From: HGM04593 sp045613945
Lineage (GTDB): Bacteria > Bacteroidota > Bacteroidia > Bacteroidales > Bacteroidaceae
Assembly (NCBI GenBank): GCA_045613945.1
Contig: JAZLBZ010000084.1
Coordinates: 1 to 13,118 of the forward strand
Length of the DNA stretch: 13,118 bases
Direction of reading: 5' to 3'
In this document: piece by piece, positions 6,869-13,118 of the stretch
Layout: each line of letters begins with the position of its first letter
How positions within the stretch are numbered: position 1 is the stretch's first letter
Notes under the pieces: model-generated
Databases searched by the model: none
What the model was told of the DNA's origin: nothing
Seen by the model: only the letters and a program-made list of their open reading frames with translations
Made by a program: the position numbers and the translations under genes

Positions 6869-7795
6869 CTATTTCCAAAAAACATTTACAGTCTCATCAG
6901 GTAAATTATTGGCATACGACATGGCTATCTCTTTCATTATTTGCATGCGCAAGCGTTCCATTTCCAAAACATCATCATATTGCTTCATCATAAACTTCCA
7001 CTCCTCGCCCATCTGTTTTTTAATGTCCTGAAAGAGCGACATCGCCTCATTGTAACACTCCGCGTCAGGATATATTTCTGAAAGGAAAAGACCTGCAATT
7101 GAGGCACCATCACTGTTTGGAGATGCATACCAGGCAGCACGTGCTTGTGCCAGGTTCTCATTACCATGCTGATTCACAAACTGCTTATATATAACAGGCA
7201 GGAGTTCCAACGCCGCCTCATACCCCACACTGCATTCGGGGATATTCAACAAACGGTATATTGCCGCATCAAAATTCTTCATCGAAGCATCAGCCTTCGC
7301 CTTGGCTATTATTTTATGATAATTCTTGTCATAATAAGCAATGATTTTACCTTTGCCATCTGCAATAAAATCCTTGATGCGAGCATTACCCAAATTAACG
7401 CTTTTAAAACTGTTGATCAGCGCTTTTGTTTCGTTGTTTCCAACTCCCTTAAGTTCTGCATTGAACGAAGAAAACACTTTATTCTCCCTTAAATCCACAA
7501 TATACAGTGACAGGCTAAGACTGTACACAATCTTGGTTGGCGAACCGCTGACAATCTGTTTGTCAAGGACATCATAAGAGGACACTATAGCAAACTGGTC
7601 ACTCGTCAGCGCGCCTCCCCCATTACTGTCTGCAATCAGGCTCTGCAGTTTATTGAACAAGAAACTATCTACCTGAGGATAACTGACGCCATTTGAAGAT
7701 GGGGACACTATTACCTGCAGCGCGACATCGCAATTTTGAGAAAAAGCAATTAACGAAGTTAGTCCTAAAGCAATTATTAAGAAAAACCTTTTCAT
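6869..7795 (-). CDS. Exported protein of unknown function, beta domain plus helical tail (operon gene C)
   Basis: A 308-residue protein that I cannot assign to a named family. Residues 1-20 are a signal peptide (MKRFFLIIALGL, cleavage after FSQ). Residues 25-120 look like an alpha/beta domain: QVIVSPSSNG, a helix, FAIVSSYDVLDKQIV, then strands IVYSLSLSLYIVDL and VFSSFNAELKGVG. This order resembles outer-membrane assembly proteins such as CsgG/LpoB/FlgT in outline only, since no signature motif is present. From about 140 to 300 it is almost wholly helical (IKDFIADGKGKIIAYYDKN, FDAAIYRLLNIP), with the spacing of TPR-like helix pairs. The last gene-specific residues are VNVFWK. It sits 11 nt after gene B and 26 nt before gene D. 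From memory, similar proteins lie beside DUF6175 genes in other Bacteroidetes, which would make B and C a conserved pair; this needs checking. Confidence 0.85.
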   Translation of the reverse strand: MKRFFLIIALGLTSLIAFSQNCDVALQVIVSPSSNGVSYPQVDSFLFNKLQSLIADSNGGGALTSDQFAIVSSYDVLDKQIVSGSPTKIVYSLSLSLYIVDLRENKVFSSFNAELKGVGNNETKALINSFKSVNLGNARIKDFIADGKGKIIAYYDKNYHKIIAKAKADASMKNFDAAIYRLLNIPECSVGYEAALELLPVIYKQFVNQHGNENLAQARAAWYASPNSDGASIAGLFLSEIYPDAECYNEAMSLFQDIKKQMGEEWKFMMKQYDDVLEMERLRMQIMKEIAMSYANNLPDETVNVFWK

Positions 7796-7806
7796 AATAC
7801 AATAAT

Positions 7807-8760
7807 TTATTTTTCGCCAATTATCATTTGTGCATATCCCAAAGAAGGAGCATTATTCTTTGATTCAATGCCATATGTATTTTTCAAGAACCTACGGAGT
7901 TCATTGATAAACCCGCTTGCATCAAGCGGCTTATTATTTTTCAACAAAGGAATTCTAACCCCTTCAAACAACATTATATTCTCGGTACTTTCAACCGTTG
8001 TATATTGGCTATTGACGGTGTGCTCATCCAGCCACCTCTCAATTATCTCACGCAATTCATACCCGTCATATTCTGTTTCAAGGTCAATCCCTGAGGCATT
8101 GTCAAAAACCCCGACTTCAATAACGACCTCTCGTCCATTCTCTACACAATCGTCAAAATGAGCCTGTAACTGGCACAGGAAGTTGTCCATATTTGCAACG
8201 ACGGCCTCACGCAACAACAGTGGAAGTTCATTGGTATATTGCGGCCTGCCGGTACCCTGTGCACCTGCAATCTGATTATGTGTATATGAATCCAGCGCTC
8301 TGATATTGTAGGTAATGCTCTGCTTTGGCCCCACAACATTGACACTCCAGTCAATCTCTACTATAATATCAGCCTTTACCTGCCTGTTCAGTTCATCCAA
8401 TGAAGAGACAGACAACCCGTTACCACTCTTGGACATTGTCAATGTGTTTCTTGCATTTCTTTGAGCGATGGCTTTTATGGACGCAGACAAGTCCTTGACA
8501 CCATAACTCCGCTCTTTAAAAAGAGCATTTATTTCAGAAATGACAAGCATCAGTTCACGGCTATCCTGTACCGCTCGCTGATAATTAGGATACCCCTCAA
8601 AGTCACCCAGGTTCTCATATACGTCCCAAAAGCCTCTCTCTTGGCACCACACATCTGTTGGCACTACCATGATGGATGGCTTTTTCGCTTGTTGTGCAAA
8701 ACAGCTGCACGAAAGTGCAACACACATAACAAAAGTGAATATCACACGTATCATAGTCAT
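7807..8760 (-). CDS. DUF6175-like exported protein (operon gene B)
   Basis: A 317-residue protein read from the ATG at 8760, four bases after the stop of gene A; the frame is open to 8829 but that part overlaps gene A. A second ATG two codons later (8754) is equally possible. Residues 1-24 form a signal peptide (MTMIRVIFTF, then CFAQ-Q); ALSC at 15-18 could alternatively serve as a lipobox. The mature start KKPSIMVVPTDVWC, the segment VKADIIVEIDWSVN with YNIRALDSYT, the LETEYDGYELREIIE stretch and the ending in LGYAQMIIGEK agree with what I remember of the DUF6175 family of Bacteroidetes, whose function is not known. The general plan (ancient alpha/beta fold, helix, strands, conserved polar residues) recalls CsgG/LpoB-type envelope lipoproteins, but this is inference. 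No catalytic motif is visible. Confidence 0.85.
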   Translation of the reverse strand: MTMIRVIFTFVMCVALSCSCFAQQAKKPSIMVVPTDVWCQERGFWDVYENLGDFEGYPNYQRAVQDSRELMLVISEINALFKERSYGVKDLSASIKAIAQRNARNTLTMSKSGNGLSVSSLDELNRQVKADIIVEIDWSVNVVGPKQSITYNIRALDSYTHNQIAGAQGTGRPQYTNELPLLLREAVVANMDNFLCQLQAHFDDCVENGREVVIEVGVFDNASGIDLETEYDGYELREIIERWLDEHTVNSQYTTVESTENIMLFEGVRIPLLKNNKPLDASGFINELRRFLKNTYGIESKNNAPSLGYAQMIIGEK

Positions 8761-8764
8761 AATT

Positions 8765-9307
8765 TTAGAATCCCAACTTTTTGATAATACCGGCATTTTC
8801 AAGATCTTTACGCAAAAGTTTTCTTGCAACCTTTATTGTAGTTGTAACCTTGTATCCCTTTTTCATTCTAATGACTCCCAAAGAAACACCAATGCCCTGG
8901 GCATACTTGGTATATCCCTTCAACAACAAATCATTGACATAGGGCAGGTCCTCATCCTTGAGGTTAGTTATGATTGGAGGCTGCGATGAATAGCCAGAGT
9001 TTCCCTGATAGCCTTTCAGCATAACAGCATGCAAAGCGCATTGCTTAGCAACCGCGTCAGTAATATCTTTCTTTTTAGAAACTACAACCGTCACTTTGAG
9101 GATATCATAATCGGCTGAATAGCCAGCACAAGTGACCTCATAATCCCAGAAGTCTTTTTCTTTAGCCGCAGCATTCAAACTGCAGACAAAAAACATAATT
9201 GTTATAAAAGATTTAAGGGTAAAAGTGATACCCGAGAAACGGTATCGTGGAAACACGCCGAAGGAATTGGGTGTTTTTACATAATCTGCGGTGTTGTGTG
9301 TTTTCAT
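8765..9307 (-). CDS. Small exported protein of unknown function, first gene of the operon (gene A)
   Basis: The first gene of the nine-gene operon. From the ATG at 9307 it encodes 180 residues; an in-frame ATG at 9343 would give 192. Residues 31-48 (LKSFITIMFFVCSLNAAA) are a signal peptide, but about 30 residues precede it, which is too long for a normal N-region, and there is no ATG just before the Lys. The mature part (KEKDFWDYEVTC, KVTVVVSKKK, ALHAVMLKGYQG, then GYKVTTTIKVARKLLRKDLE) looks like a compact alpha/beta domain ending in GIIKKLGF. I recall similar short proteins next to DUF6175 genes in Bacteroidetes, unverified. The upstream sequence coding for the extra residues overlaps the inverted-repeat element at 9305-9441, so the true start may be displaced or altered. 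Function is unknown; the export prediction is firm, the start is not. Confidence 0.72.
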   Translation of the reverse strand: MKTHNTADYVKTPNSFGVFPRYRFSGITFTLKSFITIMFFVCSLNAAAKEKDFWDYEVTCAGYSADYDILKVTVVVSKKKDITDAVAKQCALHAVMLKGYQGNSGYSSQPPIITNLKDEDLPYVNDLLLKGYTKYAQGIGVSLGVIRMKKGYKVTTTIKVARKLLRKDLENAGIIKKLGF

Positions 9308-9441
9308 ATCGAGCCCTAACTTAGTCCGTTCAACTACAGGCATAAAAAAGCGTGGAATCGTCTGTTGCCTATTCCACGAACTGAGGCTCTTGCATTGCCT
9401 ATTATAGTTGAACAGACAACGTTAGAGCCCACGCCGATATG
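9305..9441. repeat. Inverted-repeat element in the operon leader
   Basis: The ends read CATATCG (9305-9311) and CGATATG (9435-9441), exact reverse complements. Inside them about 26 nt match imperfectly (left GAGCCCTAACTTAGTCC..., right as reverse complement GGGCTCTAACGTTGTC...), both followed by GTTCAACTA. The middle carries a further hairpin CGTGGAAT (9351-9358) / ATTCCACG (9371-9378). Layout and size resemble a MITE or a dispersed intergenic repeat. No target-site duplication is clear, and no transposase is encoded. Confidence 0.6.
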
Positions 9442-9766
9442 ATTATAACCACATACTCCCCCGTATGCGCCATTCAGGAAATGGCACACTTCGCCCGTAA
9501 AAGGCTGTAGTGGTGATAAAATCACACCCGAGGACATCTACGTTGCTAAGTTCAAGACTATAATAAACTTAAAATTTGCAAGATTCCAGTCCGTCTTAAA
9601 CAGAGCGCTGTAAACGCCTTTATATGTCAAACTCTCAAATCCCCACCTTCTCAACCTCCTTATGCGTAATATAAATCAACATCAGGCTCGGCGTGAACTA
9701 TCAATTAATAATAACCCCGTCGATTAACATAATAGTATAACCAAACAAGACTACGAGAGTTCGACA

Positions 9767-9797
9767 CAAAGGTAAGAATTTTATTTATGAATCCAAA
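9767..9797 (-). promoter_or_regulatory. Bacteroidetes-type promoter for the exported-protein operon
   Basis: On the minus strand TTTG (9797-9794), a 19-nt spacer and TACCTTTG (9774-9767) match the Bacteroidetes sigma consensus TTTG-N19-TAnnTTTG exactly. Transcription would start near 9760 and run leftwards, leaving a leader of about 450 nt before gene A. Confidence 0.75.
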
Positions 9798-9857
9798 TTT
9801 TTAACTAAAAAACCAAAGCACACCAATTAGGAGTAAACACTTTTTCACTTTATAAAT

Positions 9858-9888
9858 TTTGAGAAACAAGTGCTAAAAATTATCTTCG
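9858..9888 (+). promoter_or_regulatory. Bacteroidetes-type promoter for nth
   Basis: TTTG (9858-9861), 19 nt, then TATCTTCG (9881-9888) fits the phylum's promoter consensus with one mismatch in the -7 box. It lies 21 nt before the nth ATG and is divergent to the operon promoter, about 60 bp away. Confidence 0.55.
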
Positions 9889-9909
9889 CAAAGAACTGGA
9901 CAACATACT

Positions 9910-10557
9910 ATGAAAAAGAAGGAACTATATAATAAGGTAATAGAATACTTTGAGGTTGCCATGCCGGTGGCCGAGACGGAACTCGACTACACCACGCCGT
10001 TCGACCTGCTGGTTGCCGTCATCCTCTCGGCGCAGTGCACTGACAAGCGCGTGAACATGGTCACCCCCGACCTCATTGCACGATACCCCACCGCCCAGGA
10101 GATGGCCCAGGCACACCCCGACGAGATATACAATTACATAAAGAGCGTCTCCTACCCCAACAACAAGGCAAAGCACCTTGTGGGAATGGCGCAAAGGCTG
10201 TGCAGTGACTTTGGCGGCGAGGTGCCCGACACGCTTGAGGAACTCACCACGCTGCCCGGTGTGGGGCGCAAGACGGCGAATGTCATTCTCTCCGTCGTGT
10301 GGGAGAGGAGCGCTATGGCCGTTGACACCCACGTGTTCCGCGTGAGCCACCGCATAGGCCTTGTGCCCAAGCGCTGCACCACCCCCTACAGCGTGGAGAA
10401 GGAACTTATGAAATACCTGCCCGGCGAGGTCATACCCCGCGCACATCACTGGCTCATCCTGCACGGCCGCTACGTCTGCACGGCACGCTCGCCCAAGTGC
10501 AGCAAGTGCGGACTGACGGAGATTTGCAAGGAAGGGACAAAGAGAGGAACAATTTAA
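9910..10557 (+). CDS. nth: Endonuclease III (DNA glycosylase/AP lyase)
   Basis: Base-excision repair enzyme that removes oxidised pyrimidines and nicks the resulting abasic site in DNA. The 215-residue length is typical. The helix-hairpin-helix is LPGVGRKTANVIL at 115-127 with the catalytic lysine K121; the catalytic aspartate is D139 in VDTHVFRVSHRIG. The C-terminal [4Fe-4S] cluster pattern C190-x6-C197-x2-C200-x5-C206 is complete. LSAQCTDKRVN at 39-49 is the characteristic N-terminal motif. All catalytic and cluster residues are present, so the enzyme should be active. The start at 9910 fits the family's N-terminus and follows a promoter 21 nt away. The gene is clearly GC-rich compared with the acyltransferase that starts 26 nt after its stop, which suggests the downstream gene arrived separately. 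Confidence 0.97.
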   Translation: MKKKELYNKVIEYFEVAMPVAETELDYTTPFDLLVAVILSAQCTDKRVNMVTPDLIARYPTAQEMAQAHPDEIYNYIKSVSYPNNKAKHLVGMAQRLCSDFGGEVPDTLEELTTLPGVGRKTANVILSVVWERSAMAVDTHVFRVSHRIGLVPKRCTTPYSVEKELMKYLPGEVIPRAHHWLILHGRYVCTARSPKCSKCGLTEICKEGTKRGTI

Positions 10558-10583
10558 TAATATAATTTGGCAATAATAATATA

Positions 10584-11603
10584 ATGAGACTGCAACAATT
10601 TGACGCTTTAAAACTTTTTGCAATATATTTAGTGATATTTGGACATTGCTTACAGCATCTACTAAGCACAGACTATGTCGATGAAACAGGATATGTCATT
10701 ATTTACTCATTTCACATGCCTTTATTCATGATGATATCGGGATATTTTTCCGTATCAGGACTTAAAAGGGAGTTTTTATCCAGCATTGCAACCAAAGCAC
10801 GACAATTGCTAATGCCATGCATTACCGCATCACTAATAATGGCCTTTGGCTTTTGCATTGTTACCAGTTGCAGTTTTAGTTATAGATTAAACTTTGAATT
10901 ACTATATGCTTTCTGGTTTTTGAAAACAGCTTTTTTCTGTTTTCTTTTATCAAAATTATCTTATTCCTTTGGCAAATACAAGATTGTTGCATTCACCCTC
11001 ACACTGATACTTTCTCAAATTCCACATATAATGCGCATCCAATATTTCACAACGAACATTGACGTAATGTACCCTTGTTTTGTTGTTGGAATACTCCTAA
11101 AAACTTATTGGAACAGATTCAAGGCGAACACCAAATTCATTATAATAACCTCAGGAACAATATTCGTTGTAATGCTTTTGTTCTGGAGTAAAGAATTTTG
11201 GCAACCAACATACGCAATGATGTACAAATTGAAAACCGGAGAATTTTTAGAAGGACTATACTTGGCATACATTAGGCTATATAAACTTGTCATTGGCATC
11301 TCTGGTTCAATCTTTTTCATAGCACTGTTCCACATATGCATATCCGACACACATAATGCCATTGTAAAAAAGATATGTACATACGGCGAGCATACTATAG
11401 GCATATATATACTTCAAACATTCATATTGGAAACAATTATGCAACAATATCTCAACTTTGACAATGTTGATAGTTCGGTATTTAATTTCATAATAGTTCC
11501 TCTTTTGTCAATATTGATACTGGTACTCTGCACATATCTGTCAAAAATATTAGACAGCAACAAATACACAGCATTCCTGTTTTTGGGAAAGAAAATAGAA
11601 TGA
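10584..11603 (+). CDS. Acyltransferase 3 family integral membrane protein
   Basis: A 339-residue polytopic membrane protein with about ten hydrophobic segments across its length, as in acyltransferase family 3 (OatA/NodX/WecH type), which transfers acetyl or similar groups onto cell-surface polysaccharides or lipids. The N-terminus shows the family signature: RLQQFDALKLFAIYLVIFGH (2-21), with the catalytic-type His21, then SFHMPLFMMISGYF (41-54) containing the second conserved histidine. Later segments include LMPCITASLIMAFGF and the last helices FIIVPLLSILILVLC. The donor and acceptor cannot be told. The coding sequence is very AT-rich and uses codons unlike nth and pgk on either side, pointing to recent acquisition. 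A weak TATAATTTG lies just upstream of the start; otherwise it could be read through from nth, 26 nt away. Confidence 0.9.
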   Translation: MRLQQFDALKLFAIYLVIFGHCLQHLLSTDYVDETGYVIIYSFHMPLFMMISGYFSVSGLKREFLSSIATKARQLLMPCITASLIMAFGFCIVTSCSFSYRLNFELLYAFWFLKTAFFCFLLSKLSYSFGKYKIVAFTLTLILSQIPHIMRIQYFTTNIDVMYPCFVVGILLKTYWNRFKANTKFIIITSGTIFVVMLLFWSKEFWQPTYAMMYKLKTGEFLEGLYLAYIRLYKLVIGISGSIFFIALFHICISDTHNAIVKKICTYGEHTIGIYILQTFILETIMQQYLNFDNVDSSVFNFIIVPLLSILILVLCTYLSKILDSNKYTAFLFLGKKIE

Positions 11604-11673
11604 CAGCACACTATTTACACAGATGGCCATAATTTTATCCAGAATTTATAACCTTGTTTATACAAAAATATTA

Positions 11674-11681
11674 TATCTTTG
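11674..11681 (+). promoter_or_regulatory. Bacteroidetes-type -7 element for pgk
   Basis: TATCTTTG, followed by a C, matches TAnnTTTG and lies 51 nt before the pgk ATG. The -33 region is weak; CTTG at 11653-11656 is the best candidate, with a spacer of 17 nt. Confidence 0.65.
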
Positions 11682-11732
11682 CAATATTGCAGAAAATGGA
11701 AACTGATTTTATTAACTAAATAATTTTCAATC

Positions 11733-12983
11733 ATGACAATTGACAATTTCCAGTTTGCCGGTAAAAAGGCAATCGTTCGTGTTGATTTCAACGTACCCTT
11801 GAACGAGGAGGGTAAAATCACTGACGACACACGTATTCGCGGTGCTCTCCCTACATTGAAGAAGGTTCTTGCTGACGGTGGTGCTCTCATCATCATGTCA
11901 CACATGGGCAAGCCAAAGGGCAAGGTTAACGCAAAGTACTCTTTGAGCCAGATTGTTGACGCTGTATCAGAGAAGTTGGGTGTTGCTGTTCAGTTCGCTC
12001 CCGACTGCGCAAAGGCTGCCGAGGCTGCTGCTGCATTGAAGCCAGGTGAGGTCTTGATGCTCGAGAACCTCCGTTTCTACCCCGAGGAGGAGGGCAAGCC
12101 AGTAGGTATTGATAAGGAGGATCCAGCATACAACGACGCAAAGAAGGCAATGAAGGAGTCACAGAAGGAGTTCTCAAAGACTCTCGCTTCATACGCAGAC
12201 TGCTACATCAACGACGCATTCGGTACAGCTCACCGTCGTCACGCATCAACAGCCGTTATCGCTGACTACTTCGATGCTGACAACAAGATGCTCGGCTACT
12301 TGATGGAGAAGGAGGTTCAGGCTGTTGACAACATCCTCAAGGACATCAAACGCCCATTCACCGCTATCATGGGTGGTTCAAAGGTTTCTACAAAGATCGG
12401 TATCATCGAGAACTTGATGGACAAGGTAGACAACCTCATCCTCTGCGGTGGTATGACATACACATTCGCAAAGGCTCAGGGTGGCGAAATCGGCCGTTCA
12501 ATTGTTGAGGACGACAAGCTCGACCTCGCTCTCAACATCATGGAGCAGGCTAAGGCAAAGGGTGTAAACCTTGTTCTTGCCGAGGATTGCGTTGCTGCCG
12601 ATGACTTCTCTAACGACGCTAACACACAGGTTTGCTCAGCAAAGGCTATCCCAGCAGGTTGGGAGGGCTTGGACGCAGGTCCAAAGGCTCAGGAGGCTTT
12701 CGCTGCTGCTATCGTTGACGCAAAGACAATCCTTTGGAACGGTCCTGCAGGTGTGTTCGAGTTCGACAACTTCACAGCAGGTTCACGCGCTATTGCCGAG
12801 GCTATCGGCAAGGCAACTGCTAACGGTGCGTTCTCACTCATCGGTGGTGGTGACTCAGTAGCTTGCATCAACAAGTTCGGTATGGCCGACCAGGTATCAT
12901 ACATCTCAACAGGTGGTGGTGCTCTTCTCGAGGCAATCGAGGGTAAGGTTCTCCCCGGCGTTGCTGCTATCAAGGGCGAATAA
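11733..12983 (+). CDS. pgk: Phosphoglycerate kinase
   Basis: Glycolytic enzyme that converts 1,3-bisphosphoglycerate and ADP to 3-phosphoglycerate and ATP. The 416-residue product is close to the usual bacterial length (about 390-415). N-domain substrate-binding residues are visible: VRVDFNVP (15-22, with D18 and N20), R36 in DDTRIRGALPT and SHMGKP at 56-61. Further family motifs are FGTAHRRHAST (a phosphoglycerate-binding Arg), MGGSKVSTKIG with the nucleotide-binding lysine, NGPAGVFE and GGGDSVACINKFG near the C-terminus, the last with the glycines that hold the ATP phosphates. The codon use is strongly biased towards a small set, consistent with high expression. It has its own promoter and a strong hairpin terminator, so it is probably a single-gene unit. 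Confidence 0.98.
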   Translation: MTIDNFQFAGKKAIVRVDFNVPLNEEGKITDDTRIRGALPTLKKVLADGGALIIMSHMGKPKGKVNAKYSLSQIVDAVSEKLGVAVQFAPDCAKAAEAAAALKPGEVLMLENLRFYPEEEGKPVGIDKEDPAYNDAKKAMKESQKEFSKTLASYADCYINDAFGTAHRRHASTAVIADYFDADNKMLGYLMEKEVQAVDNILKDIKRPFTAIMGGSKVSTKIGIIENLMDKVDNLILCGGMTYTFAKAQGGEIGRSIVEDDKLDLALNIMEQAKAKGVNLVLAEDCVAADDFSNDANTQVCSAKAIPAGWEGLDAGPKAQEAFAAAIVDAKTILWNGPAGVFEFDNFTAGSRAIAEAIGKATANGAFSLIGGGDSVACINKFGMADQVSYISTGGGALLEAIEGKVLPGVAAIKGE

Positions 12984-12998
12984 TTTACCGCTTTTATA

Positions 12999-13042
12999 AA
13001 AACCAATAAACAGCGCGGTTGACCGCGCTGTTTATTGGTTTT
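12999..13042. terminator. Hairpin terminator after pgk
   Basis: Arms of 21 nt (12999-13019 and 13022-13042) are exact reverse complements around TG, with the GC-rich core AGCGCGGT/ACCGCGCT. The right arm ends in a T-run (GGTTTT, then ATAC), so it fits a rho-independent terminator for pgk. The arms are AT-rich at the base on both sides, and it could serve a convergent gene beyond the window as well. The following ~75 bases to the window end are purine-rich and show nothing recognisable. Confidence 0.85.
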
Positions 13043-13118
13043 ATACGGAAAGGTGAAAGCGGAAAGCGGAAAACCGAGAGCACAAAGCGAAATAAAAACG
13101 GAAAAGTAAAAACTGTTT

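Larger units (their letters stand above)
9308..9909. other. 600-bp divergent intergenic region between gene A and nth
   Basis: No convincing gene is found here. On the minus strand the region would be the leader of the exported-protein operon: promoter at 9767-9797, then the inverted-repeat element at 9305-9441. One minus-strand reading frame is open from 9675 to 9334 apart from a single TAG at 9540-9538, with an ATG immediately after the TAG giving 67 codons; its coding status is doubtful. On the plus strand it holds the nth promoter. Confidence 0.55.

Noticed and set aside
8761..8829. 23-residue N-terminal extension of gene B
   Set aside because: It overlaps the end of gene A, and the signal peptide starts at the ATG at 8760.
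9334..9537. 67-residue minus-strand ORF called as a gene
   Set aside because: It covers the inverted-repeat element and is closed by a stop just before its ATG; more likely the translation of a repeat. Kept only as a finding.
10561..10569. TATAATTTG as a promoter for the acyltransferase
   Set aside because: One base too long for TAnnTTTG and it lacks a -33 partner at the right distance; transcription through from nth is equally possible.
1..13118. CRISPR array, tRNA, rRNA, transposase or phage genes
   Set aside because: No regularly spaced repeats, cloverleaf-like sequences, transposase motifs or phage structural proteins were seen on either strand.

Overview
The window looks like chromosomal DNA of a Bacteroidales bacterium (Bacteroides/Prevotella-like; I cannot place it more finely). 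The signs are promoters of the Bacteroidetes type (TTTG, a 19-nt spacer, TAnnTTTG), start codons without strong Shine-Dalgarno sequences, many short-tailed signal peptides ending in AQ or AQA-Q, a lipoprotein and an outer-membrane beta-barrel, and core genes with the expected lengths.

Layout from left to right. 1-527 (minus) is the 5' part of a RelA/SpoT-type (p)ppGpp enzyme, cut by the window edge. 753-1772 (plus) is pheS, followed by an imperfect inverted repeat and a small histidine phosphatase (1871-2371). A near-perfect hairpin (2371-2415) lies between this gene and the end of a long convergent operon.

The minus-strand block 2427-9307 holds nine closely packed genes, and all nine encode apparently exported proteins. 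In order of transcription: a small protein of unknown function (A), a DUF6175-like protein (B), a 308-residue protein of unknown function (C), two diverged paralogs sharing a GWYIP motif (D, E), a 403-residue protein with a Gly/Ala-rich hydrophobic segment (F), a small lipoprotein (G), a caspase-like cysteine protease with an EF-hand-type loop (H) and an outer-membrane beta-barrel protein (I). A well-formed promoter sits at 9767-9797, so the transcript would have a leader of roughly 450 nt. That leader contains an inverted-repeat element and a broken reading frame. This cell-envelope operon is the part of the window most likely to be an undescribed system; its function cannot be read from the sequence.

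Rightwards from a divergent promoter lie nth (endonuclease III, 9910-10557), a strikingly AT-rich membrane acyltransferase (10584-11603) and pgk (11733-12983), which ends in a strong hairpin terminator. The last ~75 bases show nothing recognisable. The housekeeping genes (pheS, nth, pgk) are GC-richer than the exported-protein operon and much richer than the acyltransferase, so the window mixes core and accessory DNA.
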